The notes under the pieces are model-generated. The model was not told the origin of the DNA and did no database searches. It was given only the letters and a program-made list of their open reading frames with translations. Made by a program: the position numbers and the translations under genes. This document shows, one piece after another, positions 1 through 8,259 of a stretch of 26,443 nt of DNA. Numbering within the stretch: position 1 is the first letter of the stretch; the number at the start of each line of letters is the position of its first letter. The stretch comes from a virus: the IMG/VR virus record IMGVR_UViG_3300045282_000125, positions 1 to 26,443 of that record; one strand, given 5' to 3'.

Positions 1-164
1 GGGGACGTCTTACCCCAGTTCTCAAAACTTGGGGGTCGATATTATTTGGAGTCTTGGTAGGCCATAAATTAAATAGCGCGTTTCGCTTTATGGACGTTTC
101 AATATGGCAGTTTGAGAACTTTAATAACCGTAGAAGGCGCGGCTATTACTTCAATTGGAAGAAA
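1..164. other. Left-edge non-coding stretch with inverted repeats
   Basis: I see no supportable gene here. The stretch is visibly more AT-rich than the rest of the window and lies just downstream of the last minus-strand gene. It holds a local stem-loop at about 12-36 (ACCCC-AGTT, loop CTCAA, AACT-GGGGT with one bulge). The arm AGTTCTCAAAACT (17-29) is repeated in inverted form as AGTTTGAGAACT (109-120), with one base missing. A short stem AGCG/CGCT near 75-86 is followed on the minus strand by ATTTAATTTA and could be a weak terminator. The role is not known; a transcription end or a structured RNA leader of a gene to the left are both possible. Confidence 0.4.
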
Positions 165-545
165 TTAGCGATTCCACACCCACTGCTCACCATTCGTGGA
201 GTCGCGAAACCGTAGCTTGTTGATGCGTTCAACTTCGACAAACTGAGACGGATCGTCGGGGTTTTCAATCCGCACTGTCTCACTTACCCGGCTAACTTCA
301 ATCAGCCCTCCCGGCCTGAACAAAGTAGGCCTTGGATTGGTCGGATTGCTGGGGCTTTGGTAAAAATTGTTGACAGTGCCAAAATTGGCGTTGTTGATAG
401 AGTTCAAGATGCGCGTGTTATTGTTCACGATATTGATGATCTGCGGCAAGGTGGCGCCAGCAGGGATCTGCTGCAGGTTGATTGGCCGTGTACGCGGGTC
501 GCCGTTCGGCTGCGGGGTAGTAAGATTACAAACAGGAGCGGGCAT
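165..545 (-). CDS. Small hypothetical protein downstream of the tail protein
   Basis: This ORF encodes 126 residues and I do not recognise the family. The ATG at 545 shares its A with the TGA stop of the 926-residue tail gene (TGATG), so translation is probably coupled to it; a GTG one codon earlier is the alternative start. The N-terminal third is rich in Pro, Asn and Thr. The middle has an Asn-rich run (INNANFGTVNNFYQSP), and the C-terminus looks like short beta-strands ending in GEQWVWNR. No signal peptide or membrane segment is apparent. Being last in the tail operon, it is most likely a minor virion or tail-assembly component; this is inferred from position only. Confidence 0.7.
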   Translation of the reverse strand: MPAPVCNLTTPQPNGDPRTRPINLQQIPAGATLPQIINIVNNNTRILNSINNANFGTVNNFYQSPSNPTNPRPTLFRPGGLIEVSRVSETVRIENPDDPSQFVEVERINKLRFRDSTNGEQWVWNR

Positions 546-3325
546 CACACGTTCGCCAGTTCTTTAACGGAGGTTGCGATTTGCACGTTTGATACCAACA
601 CCCTGCCGGTCACTTCCCACTTCCAGGTATCGGCTTTAAAGCCGTCCACGATCCGCAGCATCTCGCCTGACGTGCGAAGCTCGCGGCAATCAATGAGGGT
701 CAATTGCCCTGTCCCGTCCACGTCCACATACGTCTTGATGAAGCCGTAGCTGTCGGTCGGCAGAGTAGACCAGACAGGGTCGGAAGCGACGGCTTCGATA
801 CGTGTCGGGTTCTGCGCTGGCGTATTCGTCGGCACGGTAAAGAATGCCTTCATCGCACTGTAATTCCGCCGGGTGTTTTGTTGATAATGCTTGCTTTGCC
901 ATGTGAAAGGTATCATCTCCGGGATTGGGTCTGAGAAGTCGAAGTACCATACCTTACCGTCTGACACGACCATACCAATGCCCGTCCAAGGGTCGGTCAA
1001 TACGTTCTGGACATCTTCGTCGGTGGGGCTGTCGAGCAGGCTAAACCCGAGCCGGTGGCCGCCGGGCTGCGGCCAGATCGTGAAACTCGTGTTGTCCTGG
1101 TCAAGCTCGATGGTGAAGCCGCGTTGCGCCTGCGTTGTATCAATTGGTGATACAGTGGTAGGGCTCACCGAGCCAAGGCAGTAGTAGCAGGACGCCAGGA
1201 AGATCGCGCGTCCGTATTTCGGCGGCGTCAGCTGCTGCCAGTTCTCCCGCGTGAACCACAGGTCGGTGGTATTCGTTGCCACACCCGAAGAGGTGACCTG
1301 GATGAGGCCGTTCGGGCTCATGTACGACACTGCGGCGTCGCCGCCAATGATCGAGCCGCGGGACGAGCAAGGGTTCGGAATTGAGCACTTCAATTCCGTC
1401 ATCTGATTCGGGGCCAAGCCGCTGATGACATAGGGGTTGGTATTGGTACAGACAATCAGGGTGCCGTTGGTGACGCCCAGCCCTACAATAGGAAAGTCAA
1501 CCGTCAACACATAACTCGGCGGCCATGCGTGCGGCCGAAACGGCTCGCAGAACCACACCTCATTGTTGACAAACCCGGCCACCATGCCGTTCTGCAAGGT
1601 GACGAACCCCTGTAGACTGGCCGGCGGCGGGAACCAGTTCGTCGATTGAAGCTGGTCGTTGAGCGCCACCGTGTTGTTCGGGTTACTATCCACATAGTCG
1701 GTGGCGCCGATATCGATGGAGGCGACGAAGAAGAACACTGTGGCGCCGCCCACTCCCGGCACCGTGCGGTAGAGATTGATCTTCTTCAGATTACGGGTGA
1801 CGCCGAGGTCGTCGGGGGGCGGCTGCCACAGCCCGACAGTCCATGTACCGTTCGACCACCCATCCAGGAGCGTCGGATCGGAGGGTGGGCCCTCCTCACC
1901 GTACTCGCTGACCCAGGTGTAGACGTAGGCACGGCTCTCCAGTACGTCGCTGGTGAGGAAGTCGCCCCACATATTGATGCCCGGCTGTCCGGCGGCAGCT
2001 GTTGGCGCGGTCCCTGGGGGGCCGTTGGTGAACGTGTTTGAGAACGAAGAGGTGTTAGAAGCATCGTCACCAGGGCCACCCTGCAGCGTGAGGCTGGTAT
2101 CTATCATGATACCTATCCAGTACGCCGTGTTGTTGGTCAGCCCCACCGGGTTGACAAACGAGCTTTCGTTGGGGTTGCTGGCGTTCACTCCGAGGATAAC
2201 CTGCCCGGTGCCTAGGAGCGTCCCTGGTACACCGGCTTCATCGGAGTAGACAACACCAGCGAAGCGAGCGGACGGCACATCGGCTGCCTCTGCAGCGCGG
2301 AACTGAATGTCCTGGATGACGGTGTCACCGGTTATGGTGATCTTTGTCAGGTAGACGTGGTTGGAGAGCGCGCCAAACGTGCCTGTACCCTGGGTCACGT
2401 TGCCGAAGGTGAACGTATTACCGCCCCCAGTGACGCTGAGCGTCACCGCACACCCAGGCCGCGGGATACCCAGCAGCCATGGAGCATCGCCGTTCACGAT
2501 CCGGTCGTACGTGTTGTACTCCGGCATCTGGCTGGGGGAGGCGAAATAGAACCGATTCCACTGGTCGGCAACGACGGGGGACTTGATGACGTTCGTGTCG
2601 GGATCGTCGAACTCAAGCCATGCCGCATCGCCCGTGATCGAGGCATCGAAGGAGGGGTTGGTGCCGCTGGCGAAGGTTGTAGTGGTGTTCGCCAGCGCAC
2701 TGAGGTCGCTCAGCCACGTCGTACGGACGTTGGCGGTGGTCTCCGTCACCTTGACGAGATTGTACGCCGCCCCGAAATCCAGGGCTCCTACGAACACGTA
2801 GACATAGGTGGGGCCACCGATCTCTACGCTGCTCACGGAGGGCGCAGAGAGCCCCGACAGTGGGGTAGTACCGGGTAGATTATAATGAACCTCACCGTTC
2901 GGACTTGTACCGGGTCCATACAGGATATTCTCATTTGTACGCTCACCACTGTCAACTGTCAGTGCGGCGGTAAAATTGGCAGCGCTCTCGCCGGTATTGG
3001 CGCCGATCAGAATGTCTTGGGGGTTCGCGAGCGCGCTTACCCAGGTGTACGTCAGGTCACCAACGGTAAGCTGGTCTGCGGGGGAGGGGTTCAGCTTGAA
3101 GACGAGATACGCTGCCGCCTGCATCTCGCTGACAATCGGCACGCGGTAGACCATGCGCGTAGAGGCGTGGGTTAGCTCGCGCAGAACCTTAGGCCGGCGC
3201 CAGCCTTGCAGGGCGCCGGAGAACAGGTAGCCATTCTTAGAATAGGACGCCTGCCCGGGCGGCAGCAGCCGCGGATTCCAGGCGGGTAGCATCCCCCCAA
3301 ACTGTTCCGCTTTGATGGCCGGCAC
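545..3325 (-). CDS. Large podophage-type tail protein (tail tubular B / tail-hub-like)
   Basis: The 926-residue product starts at GTG 3325, seven bases after AAGGGG. The N-terminus (QFGGMLPAWNPRLLPPGQA, then YLFSGALQGWR) and the central section (VSEYGEEGPPSDPT, INLYRT, PPPASLQGF, FCEPFRPHAWPP) follow the pattern I associate with long podophage tail proteins near the tail tubular B position. This is recalled similarity, not a search result. The protein would form part of the tail tube or nozzle. Residues about 302-455 look like an extra beta-sandwich module (VVYSDEAGVPGTLLG, AYWIGIMID) placed between otherwise continuous tail sequence. The ORF is intact, with no signal peptide or transmembrane segment. 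It is followed directly by a small coupled gene and preceded by a 148-residue gene. Confidence 0.75.
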   Translation of the reverse strand: MPAIKAEQFGGMLPAWNPRLLPPGQASYSKNGYLFSGALQGWRRPKVLRELTHASTRMVYRVPIVSEMQAAAYLVFKLNPSPADQLTVGDLTYTWVSALANPQDILIGANTGESAANFTAALTVDSGERTNENILYGPGTSPNGEVHYNLPGTTPLSGLSAPSVSSVEIGGPTYVYVFVGALDFGAAYNLVKVTETTANVRTTWLSDLSALANTTTTFASGTNPSFDASITGDAAWLEFDDPDTNVIKSPVVADQWNRFYFASPSQMPEYNTYDRIVNGDAPWLLGIPRPGCAVTLSVTGGGNTFTFGNVTQGTGTFGALSNHVYLTKITITGDTVIQDIQFRAAEAADVPSARFAGVVYSDEAGVPGTLLGTGQVILGVNASNPNESSFVNPVGLTNNTAYWIGIMIDTSLTLQGGPGDDASNTSSFSNTFTNGPPGTAPTAAAGQPGINMWGDFLTSDVLESRAYVYTWVSEYGEEGPPSDPTLLDGWSNGTWTVGLWQPPPDDLGVTRNLKKINLYRTVPGVGGATVFFFVASIDIGATDYVDSNPNNTVALNDQLQSTNWFPPPASLQGFVTLQNGMVAGFVNNEVWFCEPFRPHAWPPSYVLTVDFPIVGLGVTNGTLIVCTNTNPYVISGLAPNQMTELKCSIPNPCSSRGSIIGGDAAVSYMSPNGLIQVTSSGVATNTTDLWFTRENWQQLTPPKYGRAIFLASCYYCLGSVSPTTVSPIDTTQAQRGFTIELDQDNTSFTIWPQPGGHRLGFSLLDSPTDEDVQNVLTDPWTGIGMVVSDGKVWYFDFSDPIPEMIPFTWQSKHYQQNTRRNYSAMKAFFTVPTNTPAQNPTRIEAVASDPVWSTLPTDSYGFIKTYVDVDGTGQLTLIDCRELRTSGEMLRIVDGFKADTWKWEVTGRVLVSNVQIATSVKELANV

Positions 3326-3336
3326 TTAGCATCCCC

Positions 3337-3783
3337 TTACGAACTCGCGATAGTCTCCGCGCGTACCTGCCCCTGGTTCTTCTTCGGGTCAGGAATAAAA
3401 TCTCGTGGCCGGAATACAGGCGTCATACGACCCTCTGTCGGATCGACAGGGCGCTTCGGTCGCAGGGCCTCTTGGGCAGCGCGGGCCTCGACCATACGGC
3501 GGCCGGCTTCCATCTCTTCGTTGGTGCGCTTGGCGACCGCTTCGGCCACCGGAGGCGGCGTATAGACTGGCTCTACAACTTGACGGGCCTTCATGACGTC
3601 GCTCACAAAATTGTGAACACGGTTCTCCCGGTGTGCCTGCTTATATTCTTCGTTAGCAAGGGCATCAAGCGCCGGGCTTCGGATCGGTTCGGCGATCACG
3701 GCGACGTCTTCTGAGGGCGTCGGATCGGTCGGTTGCAGTTCCACTGGCTTCACCACCGGCATTGCTGGGGATTGGTCCTTCAT
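3337..3783 (-). CDS. Hypothetical charged, proline-rich virion-operon protein
   Basis: This ORF encodes 148 residues from ATG 3783, chosen because AGGAG lies six bases upstream; an in-frame upstream extension to 3831 lacks such a site. The product is hydrophilic and probably partly disordered. The N-terminal half is rich in Pro, Val and acidic residues, the middle is helical and charged (ANEEYKQAHRENRVHNF), and the C-terminal part is rich in Arg and Pro (RPKRPVDPTEGRMTPVFRPRDF). I do not recognise a family. The stop lies 11 bases before the tail-protein GTG, whose ribosome-binding site falls in that gap. A role as tail-assembly accessory or minor structural protein is plausible from location alone. 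Confidence 0.75.
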   Translation of the reverse strand: MKDQSPAMPVVKPVELQPTDPTPSEDVAVIAEPIRSPALDALANEEYKQAHRENRVHNFVSDVMKARQVVEPVYTPPPVAEAVAKRTNEEMEAGRRMVEARAAQEALRPKRPVDPTEGRMTPVFRPRDFIPDPKKNQGQVRAETIASS

Positions 3784-3955
3784 AGAGAACTCCTGGGGTT
3801 TGTCCTGTATAACGCTTCTTTGTCGAGGCAACGGCGGCTTCCTTTGTTCCTACGTCACTGCGAAAACCACGGCCTTGGGAGATGCCCAGCGGCGAATGCT
3901 GGTCTCCCTTAGCCATTGCTTTCGAAAGGGTAACGAAGGAAGATCGCCATCTCAT
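3665..3955 (-). CDS. Possible small overlapping gene (Lys/Gly-rich N-terminus)
   Basis: A 96-codon frame starts at ATG 3955, overlapping the preceding stop as TAATG. It continues about 119 bases into the 148-residue gene in another frame. The first part (MAKGDQHSPLGISQGRGF, from an internal ATG at residue 14) looks like ordinary protein. The tail past residue 58 (RRRRRDRR) looks like a shadow of the downstream gene. It is the only frame that fills 3784-3955, and the tight start-stop junction favours real translation. It may be genuine with a run-on C-terminus, or the stretch may be an untranslated spacer. No function can be given. Confidence 0.4.
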   Translation of the reverse strand: MRWRSSFVTLSKAMAKGDQHSPLGISQGRGFRSDVGTKEAAVASTKKRYTGQTPGVLYEGPIPSNAGGEASGTATDRSDALRRRRRDRRTDPKPGA

Positions 3956-4146
3956 TAACAGTCATCATCCTGCAGCAGCGCCCGCGCGAGTCGGCGCTTG
4001 ATCCGTCGTTCGGGAACCCGTTTTACGGCCTCCCGAATCGTGTTGGCATCTTCACGGTCACACCCGTCCAATAGCCACTGCTTGATACTGTGGTACCGCA
4101 TGTGGTTGTCGTGGAGATTTTCATATGTCTCCATAGGATCACGCAT
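3955..4146 (-). CDS. Small basic hypothetical protein in the lysis/tail region
   Basis: This 63-residue ORF starts at ATG 4146 and overlaps the end of the peptidoglycan-binding-like gene by 8 bases (ATGCGTGA). A second ATG at 4134 would give 59 residues. The frame stays open upstream to 4239, but that part reads as a shadow of the upstream gene. The product has no membrane segment. It is helical and highly charged: tyrosine/histidine-containing at the N-terminus, Arg/Lys-rich in the second half (VKRVPERRIKRRLARALL) and acidic at the very end (QDDDC). It could bind nucleic acid or act as a small lysis accessory. I do not recognise it. Confidence 0.55.
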   Translation of the reverse strand: MRDPMETYENLHDNHMRYHSIKQWLLDGCDREDANTIREAVKRVPERRIKRRLARALLQDDDC

Positions 4147-4594
4147 GGATCGGCGCCGCGGTGAGCTTGGCATCGGCGTCGTGCTTGAGGAGCGCGTCGA
4201 ATGCAGCCGCCATGGTTTTATCGCCAGGGAAGCCATCAACAGTTTCCATCTTCAGCATCGTCTGCAGCTTCTCGCAGGCAGCCTTGCTCATGGCGCCGAA
4301 GTGCCCATCCACATCCAGATTCGGCGAAGGCTCAAGGAGCAGGTTCGCAGCGTTCTGGAACCGTTTCACATACTCCGGCGAAGACACCACAACCGCCGCT
4401 GCAGACCCTTGTATTTCCGGCTTGGCGTTGGGGAACAGGATGCCGCCGAGAGTCGTGAAAATTGCCTTGATGTCTTCGTTCTGCACGAGGTTGAGAAGTG
4501 AGTTGACGCTAATACCGCTGGACGCCGCCCCCTTCAAAAGGTCAATAACCTTCATGATGTTTGGCAGCATACCGATAAGTGCAAGAGGGTTCAT
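4139..4594 (-). CDS. Peptidoglycan-binding-like protein next to the endolysin
   Basis: This ORF encodes 151 residues from ATG 4594, chosen because GGAG lies six bases upstream and just after the endolysin stop; the longer open frame to 4849 overlaps the endolysin and is rejected. The N-terminal 35 residues are hydrophobic (NPLALIGMLPNIMKVIDLL) and could be a membrane-associated helix. The C-terminal half, from about residue 78, resembles the PG_binding_1 fold: VKRFQNAANLL, then VDGHFGAMSKAACEKLQ, then VDGFPGDKTMAAAF, with the typical D-G-x-F-G turn. Placed right after the endolysin, it is likely a cell-wall-targeting partner or a lysis accessory. The binding assignment is moderately sure; the partner role is inference. 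Confidence 0.65.
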   Translation of the reverse strand: MNPLALIGMLPNIMKVIDLLKGAASSGISVNSLLNLVQNEDIKAIFTTLGGILFPNAKPEIQGSAAAVVVSSPEYVKRFQNAANLLLEPSPNLDVDGHFGAMSKAACEKLQTMLKMETVDGFPGDKTMAAAFDALLKHDADAKLTAAPIHA

Positions 4595-4596
4595 AG

Positions 4597-5481
4597 TTAT
4601 CTCCATCCAAAGAGTGATTTGATCCAGCCCCAGATATCGAAGTCTTTCCAATCCGTGGGCGGTACCGGAGTGGGCGGGTCTTTCATGAAGCCCCAGTTGA
4701 CGAGTCCCTTGCCGGGGATCTTGAGTTTCTTGGCGAGCGCGGGCGACAGATCGATGCCGGCCTTGTTGGTATTCCGGCCGCTCATGTCGATGCCGCCCTC
4801 GGCTTGCGGGCGCTGGCCGGTCTCCCAATACGGGTTGTTGATATTCCAAGGCCCAACATCGTCAGGCAATACGTTTTCGGCCCGGTCATGGGTGGATACG
4901 TTTTCCACCCACACCAGCGGACGTGGTTCAGCGAAATGATAAGGCAGCGCTACATACAGATCAGTGTCATTTAACAGTTTGCCTGTGTATGCGCTGTTAT
5001 TCGGATCGCTGACGCCCCCGAAAACAGTTGCAACGATATTGGTCTGAGCTTTCGAAGGGGTTACCGGCGCCGCAACGAATTTCCACAGCGCTGTATCATC
5101 ATAAAATGCGGGGCTAGGCTTCACCGAAATATGCATGTGGTGCCGGTGATCATTCGTCCCGGCATAGGGGCGCCATACCCACGCTTCGTGGTCTTGTTGG
5201 GTGCCGCTACAAATCTGGGCGTTAGAAATCAAGTACTTGATGCGCTGGTCTTTACTGGCAACGAGATTCTCGGCAAGGGCCCTGGAGTTCGGGGCGCCAT
5301 TCGGATCGTTGGTGAAATCGCGAGCGCACACCACCCCTGCCGGATTGGGGTTGTGGTCCGACTCACGGGCCGAATGGGCCTCGTCGCCAATGGACCCGTC
5401 GCTCGACTTGTCCCGATTGGGCCACTTCTCGTTGACCTGTTTCAGAAGAACGTCAAGGGATTTTGCTACACGCCATGCCAT
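4597..5481 (-). CDS. Endolysin: M15-like peptidase with RlpA-like C-terminal domain
   Basis: The product has 294 residues and starts MAWRVAKSLD at ATG 5481. The in-frame extension to 5568 overlaps the upstream gene and carries no family sequence. Residues 20-120 show the phage M15-type peptidase pattern: SSDGSIGDEAH, SDHNP (His43), ARDF (Asp55) and a terminal HHMHIS (His115/117), which should supply the zinc ligands. Residues about 135-265 resemble a double-psi beta-barrel of RlpA type (ATVFGGVSDP, DDVGPWNINNPYW, GIDLSPALAKKL). The protein should cleave or bind peptidoglycan for host lysis or entry. There is no signal peptide, so export presumably depends on a holin. The start has only a weak ribosome-binding site. 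Confidence 0.85.
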   Translation of the reverse strand: MAWRVAKSLDVLLKQVNEKWPNRDKSSDGSIGDEAHSARESDHNPNPAGVVCARDFTNDPNGAPNSRALAENLVASKDQRIKYLISNAQICSGTQQDHEAWVWRPYAGTNDHRHHMHISVKPSPAFYDDTALWKFVAAPVTPSKAQTNIVATVFGGVSDPNNSAYTGKLLNDTDLYVALPYHFAEPRPLVWVENVSTHDRAENVLPDDVGPWNINNPYWETGQRPQAEGGIDMSGRNTNKAGIDLSPALAKKLKIPGKGLVNWGFMKDPPTPVPPTDWKDFDIWGWIKSLFGWR

Positions 5482-5515
5482 TGCGGCAGCATCGCCCAGG
5501 AGACTTAACAGGACG

Positions 5516-6253
5516 TTAAGTTCTGGGGAATCTGGACGCCGTAACGGTGTAGCCCCCGTCAGACGCATACCGCGCTATACCTTTAGTGATACGAATTTCT
5601 TCGATAAATCCAGTGTAGTTATCGCTAATCGAAGACGCCCCCACGGTCAGGTTAGTGGCAGGATCGTTCGTCATTGTGCTATCCGCCGGGGTCGAAGACG
5701 CCTTCATAACGCCGTCAACGTACAGACGGATCTTACCGGATGAGTCCTTATCGACCGCAACCGCGTACCACGTATTAATCGCGAACCCGGCACCCGAGGT
5801 GGTCAATGTTTGGTTGGAGGTCGAAAGATTCGCCGCCCACTGCCACACCAACTCCGTGCCAGTAGTAGCAAACTCGAACCCGCGCCCGCCAAGGCCCGAA
5901 TACCGGCCAATAATACAGCGGAAGCCGGACAAGCTCGCCGGCCTGATCCAACATTCCAGGGTAAACGGAGTCGTATTCGTCGGCCCCAGCGTCCAGTCGT
6001 TGGAGTGCAGCCAAGTAGCTTTGTTGCTCGCGCTGGGGATGCTAAGCGACGACCCGCCAAATACAAACTGTGCCGTGGAGATTGCGGCTGCCCCGCTAAT
6101 CGAGGCATTGCCATGGGCCGCGGGGGACTCGTCTGGGACTGTTGTCGAGCCGTTGGTACCGTCCGCGCCCATCAGGAAGACAACGGACCCCAGGAATGGG
6201 TCTTGCTGTTGCCCTACCATCAACATGACTTGGTGGACACGGCACAGGGACAT
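5516..6253 (-). CDS. LamG/concanavalin-like fold virion protein
   Basis: The product has 245 residues and starts at ATG 6253, overlapping the stop of the collagen-like fibre as TAATG. From about residue 25 it reads as a jelly-roll lectin of the Laminin-G/Concanavalin-A superfamily: FLMGADGTNGSTT, SLSIPSASNKATW, FTLECWIRP, IIGRY, YAVAVDKDSSGKIRLYVDG, FIEEIRITKGIARY. This order and the final EEIRIT-K-ARY element are characteristic of LamG-like phage proteins. Such domains usually bind glycans. The tight coupling to a collagen fibre suggests it is a receptor-binding or fibre-associated module. The 25-residue N-terminal segment is not typical of the fold and may anchor the protein to the virion. 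Confidence 0.8.
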   Translation of the reverse strand: MSLCRVHQVMLMVGQQQDPFLGSVVFLMGADGTNGSTTVPDESPAAHGNASISGAAAISTAQFVFGGSSLSIPSASNKATWLHSNDWTLGPTNTTPFTLECWIRPASLSGFRCIIGRYSGLGGRGFEFATTGTELVWQWAANLSTSNQTLTTSGAGFAINTWYAVAVDKDSSGKIRLYVDGVMKASSTPADSTMTNDPATNLTVGASSISDNYTGFIEEIRITKGIARYASDGGYTVTASRFPRT

Positions 6254-7392
6254 TAGGTCAAGCCTGTGCCGGAGATGATCCAACTGGTTGCCGTGATTTT
6301 TAACGCAGTGCAGACTCCATCGGCAGCGAGAGTGCGGCTACCAGTTGAACCGGCGCCTGCGAGCCGCATGGTGTCAGTAGTGATGGCAATCGTGAGGACA
6401 CCCGCGCCATGTTCGTTGACGAATGTATGGCAGGCGCCAAGGGGCCAAGGAACATTGGCGTTACTATCAATAGTAAAAGTTCGGGCCGTTGTATCGGCAG
6501 CGGGGTGAAGCTGGTGTTTTCCGTCGTCAGCAAGGACAAGCGTATAGTCCGCGCTATGTGAGTTCTGCGCGAGATCGACAGGACCGGTCGCTCCGGTATT
6601 ACCGGTTGGCCCCGTAACGCCTGTTGCCCCTGCCGCTCCCGCGGAGCCGCCAGAACCCTGTACGCCGGTCGGGCCGGTGGCGCCCGTTGCCGAGGCCGTC
6701 CCCTGTGGCCCGGTGAAGCCGGTTGGACCAGTTGGACCCGCCCCACCGGTTGCGCCTGTAGCCGAGGCTATGCCAGCAGGGCCGGTGAAGCCTGTCATCC
6801 CGGTAGGGCCGGTAGAACTGGGGCCGGTGAACCCTGTCGGGCCGTCATTACCGGTTGGACCGGTGGCGCCGGTCGCAGAAACATCGCCCGCGGGGCCGGT
6901 GAAGCCAGTGGGCCCTGTATCCCCCGTAGGGCCTCCAGGGGCACCAGTGAACCCCGTAGGCCCGGTAGGGCCGCTGGAAGGACCGGTGACACCCGCCATA
7001 CCGGTGGGACCAGTAAACCCGCCGCCGCCAGTAGGACCGGTGGGGCCGATCACCGACAGCAGCAGTTGGTCGAGGTTTGGGTTGACGACGACAGGGCCGC
7101 CATTCGTCTCTACGAAGATCTCAAAATTGTCGTGGCGGCGCTGCCCAAGCGAACTATCGGCGATTACGACGACGTTGAACTCATCGAACAAGGTGCCACC
7201 GTCAAGGATGAAACTGACAGAGCGCTTATTCGGGGATAACACAACGGTATCGACCGTCGCAGTGCCGGCATCGATCACACAAGAGACGTCATTGACATGT
7301 TCACCGGGCTCAAGCCAGTCGTCAAGAAGTTCATAATTGACCTCCAGGCGATGCCGGTCGCCTACCAGCTGAGATATACGTCCTAACAACAT
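6253..7392 (-). CDS. Collagen-like tail fibre protein
   Basis: The product has 379 residues in three parts. Residues 1-115 form a beta-rich N-terminal domain ([30 protein letters not shown]). Residues about 115-270 form a collagen-like region of Gly-X-Thr and GPT/GFT triplets with short breaks such as ASATG. Residues 271-379 form a globular C-terminal domain ([38 protein letters not shown]), which probably promotes trimerisation. This is a classic phage fibre plan: virion anchor, triple-helical shaft, head. Its N-terminal domain resembles the stand-alone 104-residue protein encoded just upstream. It is coupled to the LamG-like gene by a TAATG junction. The shaft carries many threonines in the Y position that could accept sugars. 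Confidence 0.85.
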   Translation of the reverse strand: MLLGRISQLVGDRHRLEVNYELLDDWLEPGEHVNDVSCVIDAGTATVDTVVLSPNKRSVSFILDGGTLFDEFNVVVIADSSLGQRRHDNFEIFVETNGGPVVVNPNLDQLLLSVIGPTGPTGGGGFTGPTGMAGVTGPSSGPTGPTGFTGAPGGPTGDTGPTGFTGPAGDVSATGATGPTGNDGPTGFTGPSSTGPTGMTGFTGPAGIASATGATGGAGPTGPTGFTGPQGTASATGATGPTGVQGSGGSAGAAGATGVTGPTGNTGATGPVDLAQNSHSADYTLVLADDGKHQLHPAADTTARTFTIDSNANVPWPLGACHTFVNEHGAGVLTIAITTDTMRLAGAGSTGSRTLAADGVCTALKITATSWIISGTGLT

Positions 7393-7396
7393 TGGC

Positions 7397-7711
7397 CTAG
7401 CTCACTGGTACGACGTTAAACGGCACGGTGAAGTTCCAATCCTGAGTCTCGCTGGTAGTGACCTCCAAAGTCAATGTGAAGGTTTCAACGTCTGGCGTGG
7501 TCACCAAGAACGTGCAGGATTTCTTGGCGCTCGCGAGAACAGGGGTTGATACTGTAGCGGTAAGGCTCGTCACCGTAATGACAGCTGTAGAAAGAACTTC
7601 ACCTTTCCCCAGCACTTCAGACAGATCGGCCCGATAGCGGGTAATATTCCCCTCTGTCGTAGTCTGAGGTTCAAGGTGGCTGTTTAAATCAACGATGTCG
7701 ATGTGGACCAT
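7397..7711 (-). CDS. Small beta-sandwich virion protein, paralogue of fibre N-terminus
   Basis: The product has 104 residues and begins at ATG 7711, one base after the stop of the preceding gene. It is predicted all-beta, with alternating hydrophobic and Thr/Ser-rich strands ([41 protein letters not shown]). The pattern L..GE....V...ATV.T.VL...K.S..F.......F......S..Q......F.V can be traced in both this protein and residues 18-95 of the downstream collagen fibre. I therefore think the two share an Ig-like fold and arose by duplication. It may cap or bridge fibres on the virion. Exact function is not known. Confidence 0.7.
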   Translation of the reverse strand: MVHIDIVDLNSHLEPQTTTEGNITRYRADLSEVLGKGEVLSTAVITVTSLTATVSTPVLASAKKSCTFLVTTPDVETFTLTLEVTTSETQDWNFTVPFNVVPVS

Positions 7712-7712
7712 G

Positions 7713-8258
7713 TTACGACCCTATGGCGTGCCACATGACTTTAGCCGTCGCAGAGACCGACACTCCAAAGGCGCTTATAGTCGCCCCATTGACGGTAGGA
7801 AAGGTACCGGTAGGACCGCTCGCTCCTAAGGTGATACTAGGTGCGGCATCCACATAAGAAGTAGGGAACGAGATCGTGGCACCGGGAGGGGAAACAGAAG
7901 TGGCGCCCCATTGAAACTTTACGTTCCCGATAGTCATGTACCCTGTAGGCCCTGCACCAGTGCCGCCAACCGTAAAGCCCGGCCCGGTATCCCCCGTAGG
8001 GCCGCCAGCTGGACCAGTCACAGAGGCACCGGGCGGGCCAGTGTAGCCGGTCGGCCCAGTTCTACCTGTCGGGCCTGTCACGGTCGATGCGGGACCAGAA
8101 GCCCCCGTAGGGCCGGCAATGCCAATATGACCAGTCGGACCAGTATATCCCGTATACCCTGTCGATCCCGTAGGGCCGCCCGAGGGGCCGGTGGGGCCTC
8201 CTACGACGACAATGGGGCGGGCTGCGACTGCGGCAGGACCCTCAACGCTAGACGTCAT
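7713..8258 (-). CDS. Collagen-like short tail fibre with gp53-like C-terminal domain
   Basis: The product has 181 residues; a GAGG lies five bases before ATG 8258. After about 20 N-terminal residues there is a collagen-like segment to about residue 95 ([17 protein letters not shown] and similar). The C-terminal part contains [29 protein letters not shown] and VMWHAIG. That order (W-G, then FP..Y, then a closing W-x-A-I-G) resembles the gp53-like C-terminal domain found at the tips of phage fibres. It is therefore probably a second receptor-contacting fibre. It sits between two beta-sandwich proteins and close to the longer collagen fibre, consistent with one adhesion complex. Confidence 0.8.
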   Translation of the reverse strand: MTSSVEGPAAVAARPIVVVGGPTGPSGGPTGSTGYTGYTGPTGHIGIAGPTGASGPASTVTGPTGRTGPTGYTGPPGASVTGPAGGPTGDTGPGFTVGGTGAGPTGYMTIGNVKFQWGATSVSPPGATISFPTSYVDAAPSITLGASGPTGTFPTVNGATISAFGVSVSATAKVMWHAIGS

Positions 8259-8259
8259 C

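Noticed and set aside
4595-4849. N-terminal extension of the peptidoglycan-binding-like protein
   Set aside because: It overlaps the endolysin gene, is Arg/Gln/His-rich shadow sequence, and ATG 4594 has a proper ribosome-binding site.
5655-6278. 207-codon plus-strand frame in the LamG-like gene
   Set aside because: It is antisense to a complete LamG-like ORF and shows no protein-like motif order.
6677-7336. 219-codon plus-strand frame rich in Pro-Val-Gly repeats
   Set aside because: It is the exact antisense image of the collagen repeats of the fibre gene; the sense strand has the anchor, shaft and head of a real protein.
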